From Tetragonia tetragonoides (Eukaryota > Streptophyta > Magnoliopsida > Caryophyllales > Aizoaceae), in NCBI GenBank assembly GCA_038025085.1, contig CM076152.1, positions 35,963,501 to 36,027,500 of the forward strand: a DNA stretch of 64,000 nucleotides, given 5' to 3'. The position numbers and the translations under genes were made by a program. The notes beneath the pieces were generated by a model. The model made no database searches and was not told the origin of the DNA. It saw only the letters and a program-made list of their open reading frames with translations. How positions within the stretch are numbered: the stretch's first letter is position 1; each line of letters opens with the position of its first letter. Below, in pieces: positions 10,999 through 21,224 of the stretch.

Positions 10999-12547
10999 CT
11001 ACTCCGTAGCTTCGGTAGTAGGGACAACATCCTCCATGGGTTCATCAACCTTTGGGTCTTCCGCTTCACGTTCCTTGGGAGCCCATGTCTCTCGAACCAC
11101 GGGCTCTTCTTCTTTTTCAACCTCCATTAGAGGAGCACTTGAGGAGGCTTTATGATCATTGGCCCGAATTTGGGGCTTCTCTTCTGGCTTAGTAGTAATC
11201 TTGGCTAGAGCTTTCTTGGCCTTCGGGTTGAGACACTCTTCACATGTTTGACTCCATTTTGCTTACCCTTCCCTCTAGGATCATTAGGGTTAGAAAGCCT
11301 TAAGCTCGCCTTGACCATTGGGCCTTAAGATCGTCCGGTTCGGATTTCCTACATGCACGACGACCTTCCATAGTCTTACAATCCATCCAACCTTCATAAG
11401 CTGAAGATATGACCTTTGGGGCCTTAATGTGAGGAATTCTCCACTTCGGGCGACGGTCCCATGCACACTCCCAAGATCTCACCATACTAATAGTCAAAAC
11501 CCGGGTAGCAGGCGCAACATTATCCTTCTGTGGGATAATCTGGCGTTTCCCATATTGCCGCATGATACGGCTAGGAAATAAGTAAGTCATATTTTGAAGG
11601 CCAAGGATTTGATAATATCCCATCTCCTTGCTACATCCGATTGCGGATTTTAGGCCCCACCACTTGACAGTCCATCTTAGCAAAGGGCAAGCTTTAAGAT
11701 ATCCACGCCACTCATCAATGGTGGATTCATAATAATGCCTTCGGCGGGCAGGAAACTGCTTTGGTTGGTATTTGAGCGCATTAGCCGGCCTCTCAATGAA
11801 GCACATATGCTCCAAAAGTCATATCTACAATAACAAACAAACACAAAAATAATAAAGTTAGGTATCCATTAAAGATTCAAACTTTGTAAAATATCCAAAG
11901 CTATTATTCAAGCACTCACCTGAAGGAGAAGAGGGCTTCCCGTCCATCCACCAGGCGATGGTTCTTGTTTCTTGCGGTCCAAGCACATTACGGTTTCACC
12001 AAGAAAAAGAGACATAGGGGTAAAATCGTTTTGAATTTGTTCAACAATACTAAGCATACAAGTTTTACCATTATTACCTCCACCAACAAAGAGGTACCTA
12101 TATAAGAGACATAAGATAAAAGCACGCCTATAATATATCTCATTATGATCATCCCTTACCTTGGGGAAAAAGATATCAATCACACCATTGAGGTCTAGCT
12201 CACCGGTTCTAGCCACAGAAGAGGCTTGTGTTGGGGATAAATTGAGATACCTTTTATAGTAACCTTCAAGGTTGACCTCAAGCCATGGAGTTGCAGGAGC
12301 TTGATCATGAGGGAACCCAATTATGGCGGCAAATTCTTCGGGAAGAGGACACAGTTCGTTATACCCGAATCTAAAAACATGAAGCTTGTCATCCCAAAAT
12401 TCAACCGCAGCCTCAAGAAGGTTCCAAACAACTTGAACTTGCTTCAGGTGGAAGAGAGCATTCAAGTAAAAAGGCACAAGTCTCATCCTCTCTTCAGGGG
12501 GTCATGGATTGCAACCACTTATCAAACTTAACCTCAAAAATTGTCAT
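10999..12547 (-). pseudogene. Antisense plant-mobile-domain (PMD/MAIL-like) gene 1 inside the retrotransposon
   Basis: Read on the minus strand. The likely ATG is at 12547. Exon 1 runs to 11920, followed by GTGAGT; a 95-bp intron ends TTGTAG at 11825; exon 2 starts at 11824 and continues to a TAG at 10999-11001. Exon 1 has a typical plant mobile domain signature (VWNLLEAAVEFWDDKLHVF, PLPEEFAAIIGFP, FILCLLYRYLFV); exon 2 continues with FIERPANAL, WRGYLKACPLLRW and WDRRPKW, then a Lys/Glu/Pro-rich tail. Lesions are one extra base in a C run near 12500, a stop at the second codon of exon 2 where the family normally has Trp, and frame changes near 11310 and 11240. PMD proteins of the MAIN/MAIL group are nuclear and act with a PP7-type phosphatase in silencing and growth in Arabidopsis. 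A role here is inference. Confidence 0.8.
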
Positions 12548-12643
12548 GGCTGAAATCTAAATTAATTGGGAGTTTCTCTCTCTAAAAAGCTCTATTGCTA
12601 GTGAATTATGAAGCTGATGTCCCAAAATCGGACTAACCGAAGG

Positions 12644-12651
12644 CTTATATA
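12644..12651 (-). promoter_or_regulatory. TATA box for antisense PMD gene 1
   Basis: The minus strand reads CCCTATATAAGCC about 100 bp upstream of the ATG at 12547, a good plant TATA box at a sensible distance. It suggests the antisense gene has its own promoter. Confidence 0.65.
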
Positions 12652-12689
12652 GGGCTCACACGAAAAAAGACGAAAATATGGCAACCCGT

Positions 12690-12860
12690 TGGAAAAAGGC
12701 CTCAGCGGCCCATAGGGCAGCCGCCGAAGGCTCGGCGGCCAGGATATGGCAGCCAAGGCCCAGCGGCTCAGCCGCCCAGCTTCAGCGGCCCGGCCGCCGA
12801 GTCTGGCGGCCCCTCTTTTGACCCCTGCTCCTTCGCGTCAGCCGCTTAGTGCCTTCGCCG
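12690..12860 (-). promoter_or_regulatory. GC-rich GGCCGC segment upstream of PMD gene 1
   Basis: Dense in GGCCGCTGA/GCGGCC phrases in an otherwise AT-rich region, lying directly upstream of the TATA box at 12651-12644. Segments of the same character precede the LTR TATA box (2210-2345, 17460-17600) and PMD gene 2 (16380-16530). Confidence 0.5.
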
Positions 12861-13305
12861 AGCCCTTTTTTCGAGACAACCCTCTCCTACCCGATTTTGG
12901 ACACTTTCCTTAACCGTTTTGGACTCCAATTTGGCTCAGTTTCCTATTTTTTCTATTATTCCTATTTTTCTATTATTTCCTTAATTATTTATGGGAACCC
13001 CACAATTTTTTTATTTCTTTTTGGATGATTACCATCTTTTATTTTTATTACTCTCTTTTTCTACTTATTAATTTCATTTCAATTTTTGCACCCCTTTCTT
13101 TTTTCATTTTTTTTAGGGGGATAGGGTACACCCAATTTTAACCTTTTGGCTGTACGATTTTTTGCTCCATGGCTATTACTTGCGCTTTTTGCTTGACTAC
13201 CTGTGCATTTGCATTAGCCTAATTATATGCAGGGACCAATAAACGACAATATATTACAAAGCAAAGTCCGAATGTTTGTTCAACACAAATGTTCAAGAAT
13301 GTATT
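12861..13305. other. AT-rich spacer between the two antisense genes
   Basis: T-rich non-coding sequence with no recognisable gene. It would contain the 3' end of PMD gene 2 and the distal upstream region of PMD gene 1. Confidence 0.6.
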
Positions 13306-16073
13306 TCATACAAATACATTATCATAAAAATCATCACCCGCATCAGCATCCGTACGGAGCACCTCAAAATGATCCTCCGACTTCCGGGGCTCATCACCAA
13401 AGATCGACGCCGCCAACTGGCCCGAGTCAAAGGAAGAATGACGGGCAGGCTCCTGATATGAACACCCCTCTCCGGCATAACTCGAATCATACCCCCACGA
13501 AGAACGAGGAGGCATGGTAGGCATCATAGGAGAAGGGAAAGGGGGCTGGTAATAAAGACCGCCATAAGGAGCATACCCCGCATACCCAGGATAAGAAGGA
13601 TACATCGGCATAGGCATAGGAGTAGGCTCCACAAACTGAGTCATCCTACTCCCACCAGGACGGTCCGTCCGATGTACAGGCTCCCTCTCTCTCCTAGGAC
13701 TCTCCCTACGAGGGCTCCTCTCGTGAGAAGGGCTATGCTCAGGAGAGCTCACGACCTCATCATCAGACATAACCACCTGTCGTGACCGACGAGGAAGGGG
13801 TCGACGGTACTCAACCTGCAACCCACCAAACATATAAGATACATTTCTCAAAGCATACAACTTTGAAGATGCAAAGTCAAGCTTACCTTATCCAAGTCAA
13901 CTCTCGAGCAAGTACCCTTCGAAAGAGCTCGAGATATCCAGGACTTCATAGCCTGCATCATCTTGAAGACCTTCCCGGTCTGCTCACAGTCAAGCTGCAC
14001 AAAGGAAAAGTCAATACAAGCATGAAAGCAGTAAAAATCACATGCAACAGGTAAAATGACGAATTTACCCCTGGATGGCCAACTGAAAGAGGAAGGCCCT
14101 GGATGTCCTCATCAAGGTCCTCCGTCATCGGGGCCTCTCCCCAACACTCCTTCCCGCCATAGTCCCGACCTCGGACCCGCATATCCGGGACATTCACGTC
14201 GATGGCATCAACCCGAGGCTCCTATGAAGCAAAGAAGGTAAGCAACCAACAAAACACAAAAGGCATAGAATATCCAATATAAAGTTCGTACCTTCAATCC
14301 CACAAATGAAGGCATGAGGCGATCACGACGAAACTACTCGTAGTTCCCCGCAAGGTCCTCCGCAGGATCCCTCAAATACCGCATAGCATCTGAGCCCACC
14401 ATGGCCTCCGCAACCTGCTCGTGAGACAAGCACCTCACCAAAAACATGGTCGAGGGAGGATCCAAAGGCATCCTCGGTCCCACTACATCAGGATAAACCT
14501 GACGGAAGATCCGCTCTCCCAAATACCACTCAAAAGAGAACGGACCTGCAATTAGGATCCTCTGGCGGTCTATCGCCCTAGATGCAAGGACGGCATCCGA
14601 AGCCAACCCATGGTACTTCGCCCATGGGAAGTAGTCAATCTACGCAACTATGCAACATAAGATATTTCCACACCAAGAAAAATAATCCATGCAACAAAAA
14701 GCAAAATTGCGTTACCTTGTGCCAGTCTAGGCGCAGAAGGGCCTCCCTGTACTGCTGAAGGGTCTGGAAGGGCGCAGGATCCCTATGACGCCATGCCCTG
14801 CAAATCGGGAAATCCGACTCCCAGCCCGTAGGCGCCATGTCCGGAAAATGCTCAAAGAACCAAGGCTACATCGAAACATGAAATTAAGCACCATACACTT
14901 AAATCATGCAAAGCATCAAATAGATACAAAAGCAAAACGCACCTGCAAGACCTTCCAAAAATCGCACAAGCTCACGGGAGGAAGAGTCGACTACTTGTAT
15001 CCCTCGTCATTCACGCGGCAAGCAAACCGCATGCACCTCAAGAGGTTGGCGTGGCCCGGCAACCCCCAGTTGTACTCTCTCACTCTCTCCCAATCCAACA
15101 ACCTAGGGTGGTAAATAGCATGAATATGCTCTCCCTTGTCACCAAAGATGGTGATGGCAAGGAGATAGGCGATGAACATCCTCGCCTTCTGCTCCACCGA
15201 GGTAGTTCTCTTGTACCTCGCATCAGTCAAAGCAGCGTAAAACTCGCTATAGGGACGATAATGGTGACCCCAGGTGTTCCCCCAAGGGCCGAACAACTCC
15301 ACCATCTCAGTCTTACGCTTCCAGATGGAAACGTCATACACAATGGGCGTACCCATGCAAGGTACCCCAGTCAGCATAGCAAACTCCGATGGAGTGATCA
15401 TCATCTCCCCATTAGGGAAGTGAAACGTGTTGGTAGTATCCCAAAAACGTTCCAAAGACAAGCGGACAATACACCTATTGACTCGCTCAACCGAGTCTGC
15501 CGCTTTCAAAAGGGGCCCAAACCCCGCACCCAAAACTGCACTTTGCACCTCTTTGGGCAAGATCTTAAAAAGCTTCACCGAAGAACAATAATTACCATGG
15601 GGCTTCAAATTCCCATCGGGTTCCTATGATCAAATTTGCAACCTCTTAGGTTCACATTTCAACCAAATGTTCAATCCTAAGCATGTTTCTAAGTTCGTTC
15701 AAGCCGCGCAAGATCACATGCGCTACAAACTTGACAATTGCATACAATCTCTACACAAATTCTACTCAAGGTCAAGCACATAAACTAAAATTCAATGCAT
15801 AAAACTATGAATTCAAAGTTTGAGGCTTACCACAAACTTGGAGGCACGGGAACTCAAGTGAGACTCCGGTCGAAAGAGCAACTCCGACCGATCCCAAACG
15901 ATGTCGGGCATCCTATCCGACCGTGTATACCTATATTAAGGAAAAGCCACATTAGGCTTCCTCTTGGAAGGCTTGACATGGGAGGGGAAAGCTTTGGTGA
16001 AGATGTTAATTTCTTCAACCTCTTCCCGAACCTCGGCCCTTCTACTCCTTTTTTTCACCAATTTAGGAGCCAT
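13306..16073 (-). pseudogene. Antisense plant-mobile-domain (PMD/MAIL-like) gene 2, seven exons, three nonsense codons
   Basis: On the minus strand seven exons can be followed: 16073-15831, 15623-14943, 14865-14716, 14639-14292, 14221-14069, 13994-13887 and 13815-13306. Every exon length is a multiple of three, all six introns are phase 0 with GT...AG ends, and the total is 730 codons plus stop. Exon 1 is basic (MAPKLVKKRSRRAE). Exon 2 holds the mobile domain core (FHFPNGEMMITPSEFAMLTG, YLLAITIFGDKG, WGLPGHANLLR). Exon 3 has WFFEHFPDMAP. The last exon is Arg/Ser-rich, then Pro/Tyr/Met-rich. The only lesions are in-frame stops: TAA in exon 1 (codon 46), TAG late in exon 2 and TAG late in exon 4. 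The gene is probably captured host DNA. Its introns survive retrotransposition because their splice signals are on the strand opposite the element's RNA. Confidence 0.85.
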
Positions 16074-16379
16074 GAAGAATTATGAGCAAAGCAAGCAAAA
16101 GCAAACAAGCAAAAATGGAGAATTGGGATTTTCTCTCTCCAAGGATTTCAAAAACCCACTCTCAAATTCACTCCAAATTTGTGAGAAATCACAAATAAAC
16201 TTCAAATTATGCAAAGATTATGCAAACCCAAGCAAATGCAAGCAAAAAGAAGCAAATTTGAGCAAGAAATGAAGGTTGGGCAACAATGGAGGTAGAGAGA
16301 GAGAGTCTCGAAGTTTTGGGGAAAAAATGACCCAAAACTCGGCTCCTCACACAAAAATACCCGATTTCGCCTCTGAACC

Positions 16380-16530
16380 GGCCCAGCCGCCAGGCTGGGC
16401 GGCCCCTTTGGTGGCCTTCGCACGACAATCCGAGCCGATGAGCGGGCCCGTAAAGGCCGCCCAGCGCTCGGCAGCCCTGCACATGGCCGCCGAACCGATT
16501 TTTTCGTTCGCCCTTCTCGGAGCGGGCCCA
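16380..16530 (-). promoter_or_regulatory. GC-rich segment upstream of PMD gene 2
   Basis: GCGGCC/GGCCGC-rich DNA 300-450 bp upstream of the ATG at 16073. Just downstream on the minus strand is TTTTTGTGTGAGGAGCC, similar to TTTTTTCGTGTGAGCCC next to the TATA box of PMD gene 1. I do not see an equally strong TATA box here; an AT-rich TATTTAAAT is at about 16584-16592. Confidence 0.45.
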
Positions 16531-16749
16531 CGAGTTCAAATTCTGCGCAGGATTGCATTTCTCGACCGTTGGAAGCCCGAGAGATTTAAATATGTCACCC
16601 AAAATGACTCTTTTGCCCCCGCAGCTTGGGTTTCCTATCCCAGAGACCCAATATTATCTATTTTTTGCAGGCGCGAGCCTTATATCTAATCTATTACAGG
16701 CACAGGCACTTTATTTTATTTTGCAGGCACAATTTTCCTAAACACAAAA

Positions 16750-17013
16750 GCAGAGCAACATACCTCTCTTTGACGTTGAGGCTATTAAAATTAGCGTCAC
16801 GTTGACACCCGCTGAAGCAGAGCAACACAACGCTCTTTGACGTTGAGCCTATTAAAATTAGCGTCACGTTGACAACAACTGAAGCAGAGCAACGCAACGC
16901 TCTTTGACGTTGACGCTATCAAAATGAGCGTCACGTTGGCACCCGCAAAGCAGAGCAACGCAACGCTCTTTGACGATGAAGCTATTAAAATTAGCATCGC
17001 GTCTGCCCCGCAA
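16750..17013. repeat. Four-copy ~67-bp tandem repeat near the 3' end of the element
   Basis: GCAGAGCAAC recurs at 16750, 16817, 16884 and 16950, giving periods of 67, 67 and 66 bp. Each unit contains an imperfect palindrome: ACGTTGACGCTA and TAGCGTCACGT arms around an AAAAT loop. A tandem repeat between the last gene and the polypurine tract is a known feature of Retand-type Tat elements. The minus-strand open frames here are a by-product of the repeat. Confidence 0.9.
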
Positions 17014-17140
17014 AACAGGTAACCCTGACCACAGGCGGTCAGGAGTCTATCCTTTCTTTCCTTCTAGCATAAAGCATTTTTCAAACACATTGCAGGCATT
17101 TTTAGCAAATACTTTGACCTTTGCTTTTACAAGCTCGACC

Positions 17141-17154
17141 AAAGTGGGGGCTTC
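17141..17154 (+). other. Polypurine tract
   Basis: AAAGTGGGGGCTTC directly before the 3' LTR at 17155. It is the expected primer site for plus-strand DNA synthesis. Confidence 0.75.
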
Positions 17155-18685
17155 TGTAGACACCCTAATCGGTTCTCATCCCCTGACACCGCAACGCCCG
17201 ATGATGATGGTAATGGATTAACATGGACGTAAGTAGAAAAGGACATTGCTCGAAAATCTAGACCAAATTCCTTGAAACCTCAGTCTTTGGATAGCCCTTG
17301 TTATAAGGATTCCAACGCCTTTGACCTTGCCTCAATCAGGTTCCCGGATCAAGAGATATCGCGTCTCGAACATTTGGGTCAAAATCGCTCAATCCCAGCC
17401 CCTTGGGTCAGCCCAAGGGCAATTTCGTAATTTACAGAGCACAAAAAGTCAAAAACCCTAGTCACGCGCGCGCCGTCAGGCCCGACGGTCTTCGCAGGCT
17501 GCTCGGCGGCCAACGCGTGACAGCAGGGGCCATTAGGCCAGCCACTGGCCCCAGCGGCAGCCGCGGGCCCTGGCTGCCCTCCGTGTGGCCGCTGAACCAG
17601 TTTTTTGGCTGGGCCGAGTTTTGGCGTCGGGCTTATTGCCCTAAGCCCCTAATTCGTCCCCTAACTCTATAAATACTCTCTTTCACCCTCTTTTGCAAGA
17701 GGTCAGTCAGTTCACAATTTTGAGATCATTGAGAGCACATATTTCCCCAAATCAAAGAGAATTCAGAAATCTGAAGATCGAAGCAAGCATTACACCTAGC
17801 CTAGCACCCAAGATCGAAGAGCAATCCTAATTATACTAGTCCCGTTCGAATAGAACGTCCAGGTTAACCATCTTGAGGGCCTAATTCTTTATTAAATCTC
17901 TTGTTTTACTGTTTATTAATCATGTTTTATTTAGCTTTTGATTATGGTTGAATAAATTTGCATGCTTTAGGTTTTGTACATAATTATGCATGCTTAGTTA
18001 ATATAAAGTTAGCATCTTTTTATTAGTTTATGCAAGTTTGCATCTTTTCGTAGTTTTTGCATGCATATAGTAGCCTCTTAGGTTTGTTTTAGCATAAAGT
18101 TATTGTCTTTACATTATTAATATTCGTTTGAAGTTACTAACGGTTTTATTGATGTGCATATACAATACTTGGCGCGTTTAGCAAAGTTGGTAGGTTGGAG
18201 CGTTAATTTAATGCTTTATATCTTGTTTATGCTTGTTAATAGTATGCATGTAAATTGGATATAAATTATGCAAAGCGATAACATAGGTAATTTGGTTGTT
18301 CCTAACTCGCCTAGTTAATTTAGGATCTTGGACGACCGGACATGTATGGAACCACATAGCATAAATAAATATTTGACATGGATAAGCTTAATAGAGGCCG
18401 TTTATGCGGGCGATATAGATGAGATTCGTTTTGTTTATTTCGTACCTACATCCCCGAACTCAATATTTAGTCTTCATGGGCATGAGTCAATTCCCAATAG
18501 GAATTGGGGTGCACTTTTGATGGTTTCCAATTGTTTCCTTAAAAATTGGTGGCGGCTTCTTATTTACATATTGTTCCTTATAATTAATTTGAATCGCATG
18601 CAACACATTATTTAAGAACCATTAATTTCAACTAAAAAAAATCGATCCGCATATTTAAGACGCTGGAAAGACAAGGGTTCTTACA
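17155..18685 (+). repeat. 3' LTR of the Tat element
   Basis: A 1,531-bp copy of the 5' LTR with the same TG...CA ends. It is followed by the target duplication CTATG at 18686-18690. It has extra bases in the GC-rich segment around 17480-17520 compared with the 5' LTR, and a TATA box at 17668-17675. Confidence 0.95.
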
Positions 18686-18690
18686 CTATG

Positions 18691-20216
18691 ATGATCACGA
18701 GTGCAATAGCAACAATATATCATAACTTAAAGCATATGATATTAGTAAAGTGCAACTTGACCAACCATAGTGTGACGGTAAACCCTTTGCCTACATATAA
18801 AAGAATTTTAACTATAATAGAGTAATTTGGTACTACAACAAACTTCAAAAGCACTTCAGAAACCTGTTGACCAATTATAAACCCAAAATTCCTGGGTGTG
18901 GTGATGTATTATTTTTCACTTATCTAATCAGTTTCGTTAAGTTTGATAGTGTTCATTTTAACTCGGTGATATTGTTCAATTTAGTATAATTTAGTAACAT
19001 AGCCACATAAGGTGTGTTTGTTAGAGCTTACATGGTCAATTCAGTTCATTTCAGTTCAGTTTAGGTGTCAATTCAGTGATTTCAAATTTAGTTAAATGAT
19101 GTTCAGTTCAGTTTCGTGGTGCTGAGTTCAATTCAGTTTCGTGATGTTGAGTTCAGTTCAGTTTAATTTTGATAAATTCAGCTCTAACAAACACACTCAT
19201 ACTTGTACTATTTATTCAATTCACTTCAGTAATATTTTCCCACACATATCACTTGTACTATTTAATTATTTCAGTTCAATTTATTTCAATCTCTAATTGT
19301 TGATCCTCTTTCATATCCTTGCTGCCTTGCACGGTTGCACACTTGCACACACTAGCCCCCTTTCACACCTTTTGTTGCAGCTCACGGCTTGGCCTCCTGA
19401 GCAAATATATTGTTTGTGGAGAAACTCTAAAAATCTAGTTATTAAAGTGAATTGCAGTCCCTCAATAATTTTCCCGACCCAAACTTCGGGGTATGTTCAT
19501 ATGGTCATGTTCTCTATGTGGTCTCTCGGTGGGCTCCACAAGGAAAATAGACAGGAAATATTTTTTATGTGTCAAACAAATCTTGTCTTTCACTTTTTCA
19601 AACACAAAATTAATAAATTTTAATGATTAACTCGTGAGAAGTTATAAAAGATCCACATTGTAAATGTAATGATACTTTTGTTGTTTTTGTTTTTGGTAAA
19701 TAGTACTTACTGGTGTTAGAATGGTTTTCAATAATATTTTCGAAAAATTATATTTTTTGATAATTTTTTATTTATATATTTGCAGTTATTTATGATATTT
19801 TTGGTGAAAAAAAAAATAATGTTTTGAAAATTGTAAAAAGTCAAGTAAATATACTTGTTTGAAACGAAAGAAGTAACCGGTTTCCATTGAATCATCGATA
19901 GAGTCAATATTTACATTGCCTAACCTCCTCTAAAAACTTTTTGGATGTAAGGCAATCCACCAACTTTGTGTATTCTGCTATCAATTATAAAAGGTCGGTG
20001 GTAGGATCTTATTCAATCAATGAAAATTAGTGGAAGGATTCAGATTTCTCCTTACAGGATCAGTGGCAGAACCTTATTTAATCAGAGAGACTCAGTGAAA
20101 GGACCTTACTGAATCAGTGGAAATCAGTGGCAAGACCTTACCGAATCAGTGGAAATTAATGCAAGACCTTATTCAATCAGTGAAAATCAGTGAAAATAAG
20201 GGGAAAAAAAGCACCC
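18691..20216. other. Gene-free region right of the Tat element
   Basis: AT-rich DNA with a short MITE at 19012-19196 and, at about 19980-20210, degenerate repeats of AATCAGTGGAA/GACCTTA type. No gene is supported. The open frame at 19297-19623 has no family signature. Confidence 0.6.
19012..19196. mobile_element. 185-bp MITE with perfect 17-bp inverted ends
   Basis: GTGTGTTTGTTAGAGCT at 19012-19028 is matched exactly in reverse complement at 19180-19196. The interior is built of CAGTTCAGTT-like repeats. I could not settle the target duplication, so the superfamily is open. Confidence 0.75.
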
Positions 20217-20219
20217 TAA

Positions 20220-20638
20220 GGGTTTGTTTGGCAACCAGATTTTGGGTAGCTGTTAGTGGTTTGAACTAGTCAAACCACTATCTACCCCAATTTGTTGGGT
20301 TTGGTAAGTAGCTTTTAGTAGTAGTTATTAGCTGTTAGAGTAGGGTTTCACAAAAGCTAATAAAATTAGCCTTTCAGCTCCAAAGGCTAGCTTTTGGAAT
20401 TATTTAGGCATTTAATCTCAATTCTATCCATTTATTTTTAATACAAACAAATAATAGCATATCCTTTTATGTCAATTTACATTAATCAGCTAACGAAACC
20501 GCTAACCTTACCAACACTCAACCAAGTAAACAACTAAAAGTTAAGTACCGCTCATGATAACTAATAGCTAGTTTAACAGCTAACCACTAATAAAACAGCT
20601 AAAACTACCGCTACAGCTAATTATTGCCGGACAGACCC
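20220..20638. mobile_element. PIF/Harbinger-like MITE with TAA target duplication
   Basis: A 419-bp element. The left end GGGTTTGTTTGGCAA and the right end (reverse) GGGTCTGTCCGGCAA match at 12 of 15 positions. TAA stands at 20217-20219 and again at 20639-20641. It is non-coding with internal GCTGTTAG/CTAACAGC inversions. Confidence 0.75.
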
Positions 20639-20644
20639 TAACTA

Positions 20645-20760
20645 ACTCTTGTATGACCCGTCTCAACGTAAGATTACATTTATATACAAGTATGACGTCG
20701 GCATGATATCATGCTTGTATGAGAGTGCCTCACCTTAAAGCCGTCTCATATGAGATTTTA
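20645..20760. mobile_element. Small palindromic MITE, CGTCTCATATGAGA family
   Basis: Contains TGACCCGTCTCAACG on the left and AAAGCCGTCTCATATGAGA on the right around a core rich in TCATGCTTGTAT/ATACAAGTATGA. The same arrangement recurs at 40305-40447 and 42337-42450, so it is a small repeated family. Confidence 0.55.
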
Positions 20761-21224
20761 TGTTTTGCCATTTACATCTAATGGAATTTTTAATTTGGGG
20801 AGTGACCCCAGTACAGTCAGCACCTCAGCAGCGGGGCGAGGGGCTAGCAAATTGATTGGAAAGATTCAACTAACACTTTTGACGGCAACACAAGATTGAT
20901 GCATTTGTGATCTGGATTTGTTTTTGTCAGCCAAAGATCTCAGTAACTTCCGTCCTTAACTGGCATAAAATAGCCAAACTTCCCCACAAATCTCCAATTG
21001 AAAGTTTGGCAAAGATTTGGCGATTTAGGATTTAGGGGCCCTAAATTGACCGAGCAAATACACTGCCCCACTAGACTGTTTCTTTAAGTTTGTTTCATGC
21101 TTTCTTCTCTTTTTTTTTTCTTCTTGAAAACTTACCTATGGCATACTGTAGTGTAGAGGGTGTTTATTGTCCACTTTTTAGTTTTTACCACCTACTCGAT
21201 TAAATCAGATTATTGAAATTAGTA

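Larger units (their letters stand above)
1901..18685 (+). mobile_element. Tat/Retand-type Ty3-gypsy LTR retrotransposon, full length but defective
   Basis: A complete 16,785-bp element. It has two long direct LTRs (1901-3429 and 17155-18685), each starting TGTAGACACC and ending TTACA, and a perfect 5-bp target duplication CTATG at 1896-1900 and 18686-18690. Sense gene order is gag, protease, reverse transcriptase, RNase H, a second RNase H, integrase, which is the Tat/Ogre/Retand arrangement. Downstream of integrase it carries two antisense plant-mobile-domain genes and a short tandem repeat array, then a polypurine tract. The pol region has several frameshifts and stops and a deletion in integrase, so this copy cannot act alone. 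The LTRs differ by scattered substitutions and a small length difference near the GC-rich segment (a few percent by eye, not counted), so the insertion is moderately young. Confidence 0.96.

Noticed and set aside
10999..16073. PMD genes as ordinary host genes at this locus
   Set aside because: They lie wholly between the integrase end and the polypurine tract of an element with matching LTRs and a perfect CTATG duplication, so they travelled with it.
16694..16997. Overlapping minus-strand open frames with repeated peptide phrases
   Set aside because: They are produced by the 67-bp tandem repeat; unit length is not a multiple of three and there is no protein signature.
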